The translations under genes were made by a program, and so were the position numbers. A stretch of DNA of 64,000 bases from the NCBI GenBank assembly GCA_015680685.1, contig MNCI01035767.1, forward strand, positions 264,015-328,014, in the 5' to 3' direction. Under the pieces are notes generated by a model. The model saw only the letters and a list, made by a program, of their open reading frames with translations. It was not told the origin of the DNA and made no database searches. Source of the stretch: Gnetum montanum (taxonomy: Eukaryota; Streptophyta; Gnetopsida; Gnetales; Gnetaceae). Positions 11,991-22,897 of this stretch are shown here, piece after piece; positions within the stretch are counted from its first letter, which is position 1, and each line of letters starts with the position of its first letter.

Positions 11991-13560
11991 CCACTGCTGG
12001 AGCTACACTTTAGAGAGTAGCTATTGTAGCATGTAGCAAAAAACTAGGTTTGTAAAATTTTCTAAGTGTTAACAATGGTCGGAGAAATTATTCTAAGTGT
12101 CTTGCTACACTTCCATTTCTCTTGCTATGCTCTTGAGTGTAGCAGCACTCTGATGGCCAGTTTGCATAAGTGTTAAGCCATAAGTTGTTAAGCTAGCTCA
12201 GAATGGAGGAAACAGTTTACCATATTTTCTAACTCTTGAGGCTACCCCTCCTACTATGCTTTAAAGCATAACTATCATAGCAAGAACAAGGACTACAATT
12301 TTTACAAAATTTTTCAAAGTGTCCATGCTACGTCCTATTCCATCACACTACACTCATGAGAGTAGCAAGTGTAGTAATGTTGGACTTTAGTTTTTTGCAA
12401 AATTTACCTAATTTTTGGGTTACGCTCTAGAGCATAGCTAGTGTAGCAATATGGAACTACCTCCAAAATCTTCTAGAGCTCAACATAGGCCTCCATTCTA
12501 GCTCTAGCACTCCTCTAGCAAGTAAGATCAACAATTTTCATTTCTCTTCCACCCCTTGTTTGTCCCAAGTTTTACCTATGCTCAACCTCGTTTCAAAGAG
12601 GGGAAAGCGTAGTCCCAGAGCATAGCCTCCAAATTGCACTATTTTGCACTATTTGTAGGTACATTTTGGTATTTTTTGACTTTGGAACATGTAGTCTTGG
12701 TAGCGTAGTCATAGTTTGGTAGTCTCTTAGGGTCTAGTTGAGTATACCAAAGCATAGTAGTTGTTACTCCAGGAGGAGTGTAGCAAAGGTTAGTGTAGCC
12801 CCACATACCCCCTTTGCCATGTGGCACTCAATCCACACTTCATGCTAACCCTAACCCTAGAAATACCTCCACATTCCACATTCTAGGGGTTGGAAAATTC
12901 AAGAAATGGTTGGCATTTTTGGTTGGCCATTTTGCATCCTCTTGGAAATTTGACAATCTCTAGCATTATGCTGGCAAACTTGAGTACTACCTAACACCCA
13001 AGGCACCTTGAGCACCCTATACGTTAGAGCATATCAGCATCTTGGCAACACCTTGGCATCCCATTCAGCATCGTAGTGCACCGCAGCTCATATGACACCA
13101 CAATAACCAACCTAGTAGGCACAGACTTTGCAGTAGGCGTTAATCTTCACCTTGGGACACCCTAGAGACTGTGGCTACACTACTACTATGCCTATCTATA
13201 CACTGTGTACCTTATTACCTCTCTTTTGTAATTTCTACACTTCTCATTTGAAGTGGTGGCATTCTCTTCCTCTCAAACTCCTCTACATTTTCAAGCATTT
13301 CTGATGCATTTTTCTTTGACATTTTAGCATTGCATTTGCATCTCCACACTACTTTACACGTTTTTTACACATTCACATTATCATTCTCACATCATGAAAC
13401 CTTGATACTTTAAAGCTTAATCAGCCCCAGTACTACTAAAAACATTGTTAAAATGCTTAGCATTATTTCTCAACATTAATGCTTGCATTTCGGCAAACCA
13501 CGCCACCCCTAATTACACCTAATACCCCGGTTGTAACCAATAAAGTCCCTATTCAATCGA
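11990..13560. mobile_element. Element G: unclassified insertion, LTR-like, in the gag-protease linker of D
   Basis: D and E align on both sides of this stretch (up to about 11920 and from about 13565) but not within it, so about 1.5-1.6 kb was inserted. It may begin with TG at 11995. It is filled with short words in both orientations: GCTACACT, GTAGC, AGTGTAGC and GCATAGC (for example 12005-12040, 12125-12150, 12420-12450, 12700-12800). No protein frame is credible. A solo LTR or a non-autonomous element is likely. I could not fix its right end or a target duplication. Confidence 0.5.
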
Positions 13561-13564
13561 CAAG

Positions 13565-14640
13565 ATTATCTAGGGCACTCCACCTCCATTTTCCAGCAAG
13601 GCCCTTATGCAGAGGTGGGGTTGAAGCTATGCACCTATGAACCACTTGGTGTTCCAGCTATCGATATTTTTGGTCGCTACAGGATTTGTATGAATACTAT
13701 GTTCAACAATTGATTTCTTCGCGTAACTCTTCCAGTCATGCTTCTTTCCAACATTAATACTTTCCTTCTAAATACTACAAAGATTAATCTCTAAAAGGAA
13801 AATTTCCATTTCCATTCTATCCTCCTCATCCTCTTACACATATACCTTTTTCTCAATTCAATTACCACCAACTCCATCCATGCAAGGAAAAAATCTTACC
13901 CAACCATAGCAAAGAAATGCCACAAGGATTGTTGACTTATAACCAGATTCTCAACTAAGTGTTTTAGAAAATAAATCCAAAAAACGACCTTTCTTCTGAA
14001 CCAATAGTTCTTCTAAGCTCTCACATATACCTATAGCCCATGACCATGTTTCTTCTTCATCCTCTACTACATCATTTGAAAGCCCTTCAAACAAAAGGCC
14101 TCCTAAAGTGCATATTGTGATTTTGATCCATGTAGTCACCAATTAGATAAAGGCTAGTCATCTTCCCAGGAAAATATCTAATCCTAGGAGTCCCCTAATT
14201 TCCTTAAAAATTTTTAGGAATGAGGCTTGCAAGGCTCTTTTGGACTCAGGTTCTAGTGTAAATTTGATCTTCCATGAAATGTACAAAGCCTAGAACTTGC
14301 CTCCTTTCAAGAAGAGCAACATTCATCTTGAGTTGTTAGATTAGTCAATCATTGTTCCCTTGGGATTAGTGGAGGACATTATGATCATCATTTGTGAGTT
14401 GTCTTATATTGCTAACTTTTTGGTGATTCATGTAGACAACTACGAGGACTTTTCAATTATCATGGGAAGGACTTGGTTGAGCACAATAGATGCACAACTG
14501 GGAATCAAACACCGTTGCTTGGAAATTTTCAAGAAAAATGATTTTAGAAAGATTGAGAAGAAGTGTGCTCCATGCATTGCGTATAGTGACATAGGGTACA
14601 ACTGTATCTAAAAAGTATTGACCATAAAAAGTACATCAAT
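13565..14640 (+). pseudogene. gag-protease linker and aspartic protease of element D
   Basis: The linker resumes with GACAAGATTATCTAGG and aligns to E around 46020-46100 and 45540-45760. The protease active site is readable at about 14232-14270: ALLDSGSSVNLIF, the classic D-S-G triad. A second conserved block lies at 14390-14500 (IHVDNYEDFSIIMGRTWL, then TIDAQLGIKHRCLEIF); it is the counterpart of 45133-45333 in E. Stops, mainly TAG, interrupt the frame (for example near 14290 and 14340). Upstream 13565-14150 has no intact frame. Confidence 0.75.
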
Positions 14641-15099
14641 CACAACATGTAGATAGTGTATAGATGTGATAGAAATTTAAGGTGTATGTATGCAATAGCC
14701 ACAAAATAGGAAGACACCCACTGGCTGACAAATGAACCTAATAGCAACTCAACTCTATACATGGAATGGATTGAGAGCATTATGAGTGCCTACATTGAAG
14801 GCATAGATAAGATGGAGTAAATCCATCACCAACTCTCTAATGAACCTAATGATACCAATTGGGGAGAATTAGAAATCCCTGAAAGTTTTACGTGGGAGCC
14901 CCTTGAGTTGAAAAGTCTACTAGTTGAAATGGAGTATGCTTTTTTGAAAAATGACAAGCTGGCTATTATCAATGCCAACCTTGCCCTTGCATAGAAAAAG
15001 AAACTATTAGAGGTGGTCAAAAAATCACCAATAACCTTTTCTTGGTCATATCCTAAACTCACTAGAATTGATTTGAGGATATGCTAGCATTACATCTAC

Positions 15100-17640
15100 A
15101 TAGATCCTTCCATTAAGCCAAAGAGGCAACCACAATGGTGGTTGAATCTAAAACTAAAGAACTCCTTAAGGTAGGATTCATCTATCCCATTATAGATAAC
15201 AAGTGGGTTAGCCCACTTATGATAGTGCTGAAGAAAGGTGGAAAATAAAGGTTCTACATTGATTTTAGGCTATTAAACATGGCAACATACAAAGATAATT
15301 TTTTGTTACCATTTGTGGACTAGGTGTTGGACATCATTGTTGCACATTGCTATTATAGATTTTTGGATGGTTATAGTGGCTATAACCAAATTCAGATCAC
15401 ACTAGAAGATTAGGACAAAACAACATTCATGAGTCCTTGGAGAACTTTTACATACAAAAAGATGTTCTTTTGCCTGTGCAATACCCCTGCAACATTTCAA
15501 TACATTGTCTTGAGCATATTTAAACAAAAGATTAGTAGTGAGGTGGAAGTCTTCATGGATAACTTCTCCTCTTATGAGGCTACATTTGAGTAAGCTCTAG
15601 ATTATCTTGAGTAAGTGCTAAAAAGGTGTGTGACAACAAACCTTAGGCTTAATTAGCAAAAAAGCCACTTGATGGTCCAAGAAGGAATTTTGTTAAGGCA
15701 TAAAATTTTAGAAAATGGGATTGAGGTGGATCCTTAAAAAATAAGGGTTGTCCAAGAAATTACCAAATAGGAAAAGATAGTTTAATATGTCAAGTCATTC
15801 CTTGGACATATTGGCTACTACCGATGTTTCATTGAGAATTTCTCTAAGATCTTTAAACCATTGATGGAGCTAACAAAGAAGGATGATTCATTTGTCTAGA
15901 TTAAGGAATGTGAACGTGCATTATAGCAGCTTAAAGAAAATCTTGTAGAAACATGAAATCTATGAACACCTGATTGGTCCAATCCCTTTCACATCATGAT
16001 GGATGCTTCCGATTATGCCTTGGAGGTCATGCTCACACTATTGTATGATTAGAAACATCCTTAATATATCCACTATATGAGTAGAAGCATTGTGGGTGCA
16101 CAGTTTAACTACACCAAAATAGAAAAGGAATTGATGGCAATGGTGTTTGCCTTAGAGAAATTCAAGCACTATGTATAAGGTGTTCATGCACATAGACCAT
16201 AGTGCAATCTGGTTCATGATGAATAAACCAACAATGAGCATCCATGTCATACTATGATTGATGATCTTGTAGGAATTTGATCTTACCATGGTATATTGAA
16301 AGGGAATCAAGAACATGGTTGTTAACTAGTTCTCTCGATTGTGAAGGGATAACAATGAGGAGGAGAGCCCACTTTCAAATCAGTTTCTTGATGAACTCCT
16401 CTTTGCTGAGGCTATAAATGAAAAAATGCCCACTGAACCTAATAGGGATGATGGCATTCTAACCTATGTTCTTACTCAAGAGATGCCACAATATTTGGAT
16501 AATAGCAAGAAACCATAATTTCTTCACTAAGCAAAACACTTCATAGAAATCAACAAACACCTTTGCAAGTTGTGCATTGATGGCCTAGTTCATTGGTGTG
16601 TACCTGATGCTAATCAACTACACATTCTCTAAGATACTCATGAGGTCTTTTTAGGGGCCACTATGTTGGAGCCCTTTGATATTTAGGGCATTGACTTCAT
16701 GGATCCCATTAGACCCATGTAGAATGGAAAGGCATACATCATAGTCACAGTTGACTATTGTATGAAATGGATAGAAGCTACAATCATCACTGATTGCACA
16801 TCTTCTAAAACTACTCAATTTGTACAATAATATGTTGTAAAAAAGTATGGGATTCCATGTGTACTTATTTCTAATAATGATACTCATTTCAAAGGTACTA
16901 CCTTTTGGAGGCTCATGTAACACTTGGAGGTTGAACATAAATTAACAACACCTAATCACCTCCAAGCCAATGGTGAAGCTGAGGTCACAAATAGGGAGAT
17001 AATGAAAATACTAACCTAGACTATTAGTAAATATACAAGGGATTAGAGCACAAAACTCAAAAATGCCCTTTGGGCCTACTACCCCACTTGGGAAGTTACC
17101 AACTCTTCTAATTAAAATAGAGCTCCATAGACTATCAACAGCTTCTGACCTTGACCTTGACATAAGTCTAGCATAAAAAGAAAGATTGATGAACCTTAAC
17201 TTGCTAGGCAAGAATCAATTGGTAGCCTTGTCATCTAATGAGTTGCACAAGGAATTCAATCAATAACACCATGACCTTAAAATAAGAGAAGTAAAATTTC
17301 AACTAGGAGATAGGGTCCTCTACTAGAATCCCACACACGTACCACAAAGAACCAAGTTTCAAATGTTGTGGGAGAGGACTTATATTATCTATGAAACCTT
17401 TTCTTATAGGATCATGTTAATNAAGAGGACTTATATTATCTATGAAACCTTTTCTTATAGGATCATGTTAATCTACAAACTTGAATGCCCAAATAAGAAA
17501 TTGCTAGTCAACATGCAACAAATAAAACCTTTCCATGAATCTAAGAGATCTAGTGACCAGAGCACCTCAACGGATGGACATGCACACTCAAGTTTTTTTA
17601 TCTCCTCCTTCCAACTTAGTCATGGGGGAGATGGCCATCC
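15100..17640 (+). pseudogene. RT, RNase H and integrase of element D (Athila-like), decayed
   Basis: RT fingers and palm start near 15120 (VESKTKELLKVGFIYPI), then NKWVSPLMIVLKKGGK, FYIDFRLLN, LDGYSGYNQIQI and VFMDNFSSYE at about 15548-15580, where the second catalytic Asp has become Asn. RNase H is recognisable near 15995-16180 (YTKIEKELMAMVFALEKFKHY). The integrase zinc finger is cut short near 16660, after GATMLEPFD; E keeps that part. The core follows at 16685-17000: GIDFMDPIRP, VDYCMKWIEA, ISNNDTHFKG, NHLQANGEAEVTNREI, giving D, D and E. A C-terminal part extends to about 17600. The frame is riddled with TAG stops. A single N at 17422 between two copies of a 50-bp stretch is an assembly join. 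Confidence 0.8.
17371..17472. other. Assembly join: single N between two copies of a 50-bp stretch
   Basis: The N at 17422 is preceded (from about 17372) and followed (17423-17472) by the same sequence, AGAGGACTTATATTATC... to ...GGATCATGTTAAT. This looks like overlapping contig ends that were abutted and not merged, not a biological tandem repeat. Confidence 0.8.
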
Positions 17641-19447
17641 ATGCTGATTAATTGAAGTGGCTCTTGATTTTTTTTCAGTTTTTTTACACTATTTTTAGTA
17701 CATTTTTCTCTTTCTTAAATATTTTACAATTTCTTCTATACATTACTTTATTTGGTTTGGATTTCTTCTATGCTTTTCTAATGTTTTGTTTTTCTTTGTT
17801 CCCACGAGGACTAAGTGCAACTATAGCTACTGATTGATGGTGGTTTGTACTATAATGTTATTTGATTGCTAATGTTTGGATCTTATATTTAGATTTTGGC
17901 ATTGATAACTAAGACATGGTTTCATTTTCATGATAACAGGTAGTGAGTCCATGTAATCCACCCATCCACAAAACTCTATGGTGTTCCTTTGTTTTGGAAA
18001 TATGTAGCCCCTTCTTAAATGAAACTTTTAAAGAACTTGTGACCTTGGCAGTCTTTGAGCTTGGGAAGGATTAAGTGGATAGACAAGGGTATGAATCCAA
18101 GGGGATTTGATGCTCTATGTATCTACTTATCCTCTTGGATGCATGAATGTTCTTATGGATTTCTCACCTTACCACTATCGACCAATAATAGGAAGCTAAA
18201 GTCTTTGCATGATGTGGTTTCCATAGAAAAACTTCAAAAAAAGAATAATGGAAATTTAAAGCACATCCCTTAGATAAGATAATAGGCTACAAGCATTGTT
18301 TATGGAACTAGAAAGACATGTTACCCATGCTTGAAGGTCCCCTTTGACTAAGATCCATCTCACTTCCTGCTTCTCTTTTCTTCTTTTTTAGGAATGATGA
18401 TTAATCTATGGGGATATTCTTATGCCTTGGGGGGTGTAATAGTCTTGGAGTGTCAATGTGAAGTCACTAAAAGTGGTTGATTTTAATTCAAACTATGGGA
18501 CTCAATTCCACTCTCCACCTTATCCTTCTCTACTTTTCATATCTCATCTCACTACCTCTTTTCATGTTTTGTTCAATGTCTTAGTTTGTCACGTCAAAAT
18601 TTTTAGATAGTCTCTTCGATGATTTAATCCTTAACTTACCATAATCATTAGTTATCCCCGGGACCCATAGACTCCTTAGTTTGAGGGCATGCAAGGGCAT
18701 TAAGGGCATGAGCTTGCTATTGGGAGGACCCACTTGCATAATATTTGGTTTGGTTATTTAAGTTCCTTATCCCTTAGACACTTGTACATTCAAATATTTT
18801 GTGCTCCACATCAGTTACATCTAGTTGTGTGCTCCTTCATGGCATTTCTTCATCTTTCTCCCAATTAAATCTCCTTTCTTATGTATTATCTAGCCCTCTT
18901 CATGTATTTCATCATGTTCTAGGATTCTTAGGATTCCTTTGGAATCTAATTTCACATAAAAACTCTTTGTTTTCCCCCATTTTTAAAGTTGCAAAATTTT
19001 TTCTTTTAGTTGCATTGATGGAATCCCATTTTAGCACAAATGGTGAAGGAGTTATTGCAAATTTCAGAGCCCAGAATATTCTAGAGCCCATAACTTTCAC
19101 ATTGCTTGTCCAATTAACCTCATTTTTCATTCCTGCAACTACCAAATGTGAGCTTTACATTGTGGGGGTAATAAACCTTAGTTTTTTTTTTTTTTTTTTG
19201 TTGCAAAATTTTTCAAGTGTTTCTAACTCCCACAAGGTTTAGCTAATAAAATAATATTAAAATTACTAATTTAAAAAGTTAAACCTTTCCAATGAACTAT
19301 GATAGACATTAAAATGAAATAATATTAAAATAATCAAATCTGCCATAATCACAACTTAGCCAAGTGTAATTAATCTAAGCAATAAGGTACTCAAATGTTA
19401 TAAAGTTACACATCAAACGCTAATCCTTAATCATGTTGTAATTATAG
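17641..19447. other. Non-coding spacer of element D between integrase and the downstream ORF
   Basis: AT-rich, with poly-T runs (for example 19181-19199). It holds no frame with recognisable protein content; the open stretches at 18055-18273 and 18799-19242 are short and look fortuitous. The spacer separates pol from a long downstream ORF, the layout of Athila-type elements. Confidence 0.5.
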
Positions 19448-20148
19448 ATGGTACCAAGATCAAAATGCTAGCAAGAAGGAGAACTTTCCCAACCAAGGAA
19501 CAAGTGGGCCAAAACTAGAAGGGACTAATAAGAACAACCCTAGGAGTAGGTAGTAGAAACCCATGCAATAGGACCTCTTCGAAAGGAGCTCAATGTAAAA
19601 TCTATCCATCAAATTCCCCAAGTTGAAACAAAGCAATCCCACTGAGATGAGGCACCAGGACCAAGGCCAAATCTTGAGGTTGCATTTACATATGCCTACC
19701 TTAGGTAAATTCAACCTAGGAATATCCAATGTTCAATTCTCCAAGAATTGAACTTTGGTACCTTCCTAGACTTTGCCCCAAAAGATGTCAAAATGCAACT
19801 TCGAAGCTCTTCCATGTGGCCAATCATCACTTCCAACAATGAATGGTACATGGAAGAGATCTATCTCTTATGGAATAATAGGTAGCTAGACATCACAGTG
19901 AAGATCAAGAACATAAGTATGTCCTACTCGATGAAGGCCATCTCTAAGACCTTTGGCTTGCCTAAAACGAGGACCTATCTAGTAGAGATCTCTATGCAAG
20001 TGGACCCTGAGATCAAAAATAAGTGGATCCAATAGTGCTAAAAAGTGGATGGCAAGGTGTATGATGCACTCAACATGGCAAAACAAGCTTACTTTAGGAT
20101 AGTAGCTTACCATCTCAATCTGATGATGATGCCTAGTAAGGTGACCAC
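19448..20148 (+). pseudogene. Downstream ORF of element D, N-terminal part (split by B)
   Basis: From the ATG at 19448 one frame reads through to the insertion point of B at 20148 and, after removal of one ACCAC copy, continues in the same frame at 38322. Joined length is about 946 codons. Readable pieces include LRKELNVKSIHQIPQVETK, LNFGTFLDFAPKDVKMQL, SMWPIITSNNEWYMEEIY, MSYSMKAISKTFGLPKTR and VYDALNMAKQAYFRIVAY. At least ten stop codons, mostly TAG, interrupt it. I do not recognise the family. Position after integrase is where Athila elements carry an extra (env-like) ORF, but I see no signal peptide or membrane segment here. Confidence 0.6.
20144..20148. repeat. Target site duplication of B, left copy (ACCAC)
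   Basis: ACCAC directly precedes the TG of the B LTR at 20149, and the same five bases directly follow the CA at 38316. This proves that 20149-38316 is one insertion event in the strand order given. Confidence 0.9.
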
Positions 20149-21444
20149 TGTACCATCAGAAATCGTCGATCTCCGGTTGGAAGGAAACAGAAACTGAGGA
20201 ATCACCGGACACGCACAAAAGACCCTACCTTCACTTGAGGGCAATCTGGAATGAACGAAGGCAGAGTACCTTGAGTGGTCCACACATGGATTAGGCAAGG
20301 ATTTCCCCGAACGTACACCGAAGTGCTATACGTTGGGTTATACATAAACATCGTAACCGATGTGAAGCGAGGCATAAACAATGTAACTGATGTAAACGGA
20401 GCGTAAACGTAAAAGAGCGTAAATAGTATACATGCAACAATTAATGCAAAACTGTAATAGATTTTAGGAAGAAAGTGTAATAATGCTATTTCAAAATAAG
20501 AGTTACAATGCACCAGTCTAACGCAGTTGTGGCTTTGACACAAGGTGGACGAAAAGCCCCGGTGGATGCAGGGATGACTGTGGGCTGGTTCACACTGTAG
20601 GCACAGCGTAGAGGCTATATGCTCAGTGTACAGGGTTTTCTAGCGTACAAGGTTCTCTGCTCTGGTTCTTAGCGTCTCTGTTTTTCTCTCTAGTTTACTT
20701 AAAATTGCTGACCGCCCCTCTTGATCTAGTGAAAAATTGGGGGTTTTATACAGGTTTTGACGTTAGACTCGGGTTGGGTGACACATGGCGCGTTGACCGG
20801 GTGCGAAAGAATAAAATTTACAAATGTACAACATGTTACATTTTCTGGGCATATACGCTGTATCAGGCGGGCGTATATGCTGGGCGTATACGCTGTGGAT
20901 GCTGGCGTATATGCTGGATGTGCTGGGCATATACGTTGTCTACCGGGCATATACACTGTAAATGCTAGTGTATACGCTGATATTTGCTCTGCTCGTGTGA
21001 GTTGTTGCCTTGTACCAAATCTTGCTCTGCAGTGTTGTTTCCATCTTCAGGGATTGCATGTCGGGTGTATTCATCAGTTGCACCTGTTGAGCGTGCATGT
21101 GAGGTGTCTACGCTGGACGTATACGTTGGGCGTATACGCTGGAGATGCAATCTGGGGCATATATGCTGGGCGTATACGCTGTGAACATCGGGTGTATACG
21201 CTAGGTGTATACGCTAAGAATACATACTTAGTGTAAACTAAGTATTTTAAGCTCCGAAGTTGCCAGGTTTGATAGCAGATGTTGTCGTGGTCGTCGCCAG
21301 GTCCCAAGGACCTGCTTCTTGTTGAGTTCGACTCTTCTTGAAGCTATCTGCGGGGCCCTCAAGCTTCAGCCATGCTAAGGAACATCATGACTTAGCCTGG
21401 TTCTTGTCGAAGAAGTACTAAGCTCAAAATTTTGTGGTGTTTCA
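20149..21444 (-). repeat. 3' LTR of element B (1,296 bp)
   Basis: It starts TGTACCATC and ends GTGGTGTTTCA on the plus strand, and matches 37200-38316 and 52804-54041. A minus-strand TATA box (TATAAAA) lies at 20744-20750 read in reverse. The stretch 20840-21235 is dense with GCGTATACGCT words. The open frames on both strands here (for example 20705-21236) are translations of the repeat. It is longer than the 5' LTR because the latter lacks a word-rich block (counterpart of about 21157-21325). Confidence 0.9.
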
Positions 21445-21459
21445 TTGGCCCCTCTTTGT
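21445..21459 (-). promoter_or_regulatory. Polypurine tract of element B
   Basis: On the minus strand AACAAAGAGGGGCCAA directly precedes the 3' LTR start TGAAACACC. A purine-rich tract at this spot primes plus-strand DNA synthesis in LTR elements. The same tract is present in C at 54042-54056. Confidence 0.75.
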
Positions 21460-22897
21460 TGACGCTTAGAGGAATCGACTCGAGAAGCGTCGACAAAGAA
21501 GTGCAAAACACCATAAGCAACTCGATAAAGACTCTGTCCTTTGCCACTTAACTAGACATCATCGTACCATGTTCAGTAGTACATGGAATTGTGAAAGTGA
21601 AATCTGTAGCTGGTAGAAAATGGGAGATTGTGGGGACTGGGAACTGACCAAGGGATTGTGCTTGGTAAAGGGGATGCACTGGTGTATCATGCTGGTCCTT
21701 GTCAATAGCCATTATTTAGCAGACTCAGAATCAAGACATGTGATGTGCGTCCTTTGGTAGATCAAGACTCTTGTTAGTGTCCAAGAGGACTTGTTGGTGA
21801 GACCAAAGCCACGTGATGATGTGTTGCATTGTTTGGAGGAACAGGACCCTTGTTTAGTGTTTTAGGGGGAAGCTTGTTGGCGGAGAGCCAAAGCCATGTA
21901 ACGGGATGTCACTCGATTATTTTTGACATGAGTATTTGTTTTCAAGACAACTGTCATCTCATCTTGTGTTTTATGTGAGAAGAGACATGAGTATGATTTT
22001 TTTTAAGAAGAAGCTTTGTTTTGATCTTGTACTCATGCTCAAGTGCTATGTTGTGTGTTGCAACTGCTTCAAAGTGTTAAGTGTGCAACAGCATGCTCAA
22101 ATTTTTGAGTGTACTGGGTGTACCAGAGGTGTGGCTGAGTAGAGTATGTTGATGAATAGATAGAAAATGTACTAAGAAATGGGGATGTACTAGTGAATGA
22201 TTTGATTTAGTCTTGCCACGTGTGTTGTGAACAATGTCTCACCTTGCTGCTTATGACAAAGTGCATTCTTGTACGAACACCTCTGAGTGTCATCCTGCAA
22301 ACACAACTCCAAGAGAACAAGAAAACCATGGGTGAGTAAGCAGGCTTAGAGTTAAACATCAACTGGCGAAATAAAGGCACTAGATGAGATTTTTGGCACG
22401 GCATATGGCTGGCAGCAAAGTTGTGAGGATCGACCAATGGTGAGCGATGCAGCGATTTTGATGAAGTTTGAATGCAGCCATAGATTGAAGAAACAAAGAT
22501 GAACTTCCTAGTTTATAGTCTTAGCAGACTTTCATGGGTTAGTTTTATGTCATGACCCATTGGACATTGCCTATTTAGCGTCATGGCAGACGGTACATTG
22601 CCAGTTTCCAGTCTTGGCGGATCACGAAGAGGCAAACTAGTTTATAGTCTGAGCGGACTCCGGCAAGTGAGACTATGGTAGTTTACTGTCATACTGGATG
22701 GGTGCTAGTTTATTGTCATTGCAGATGCTGTGTGGTATCAGTTTACCGTCATGATGCCAAGACAAACTGTGGTATCAGTTTTGAGTTATGATTCTAGGAC
22801 TAATCTATGGTATCAGTTTACCATCATGATTCCGGGATGAGCTGTGGTATCAGTTTATAGTCATGATGCCAGGACTCTGGCGTACTTGAGCTTGTAC
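21460..22897 (-). other. 3' non-coding tract of element B with AGTTTA repeats
   Basis: About 1.4 kb between the integrase stop and the polypurine tract, aligning along its whole length with 54057-55463 in C. Well-kept stretches include GAAGCGTCGACAAAGAAGTGCAAAACACC and GTACCATGTTCA near 21495-21580. No open frame is shared. At 22500-22890 diverged copies of CAGTTTATAGTC...GCGGAC or TATCAGTTTACCGTCATGAT follow each other every 30-50 bp. Confidence 0.65.

Noticed and set aside
20705-21307. Several overlapping open frames on both strands with RICPAYTP/GVYAGRIRC-like repeats
   Set aside because: Translations of the GCGTATACGCT words in the LTR; the same happens at 37741-38250 and 52946-53629.
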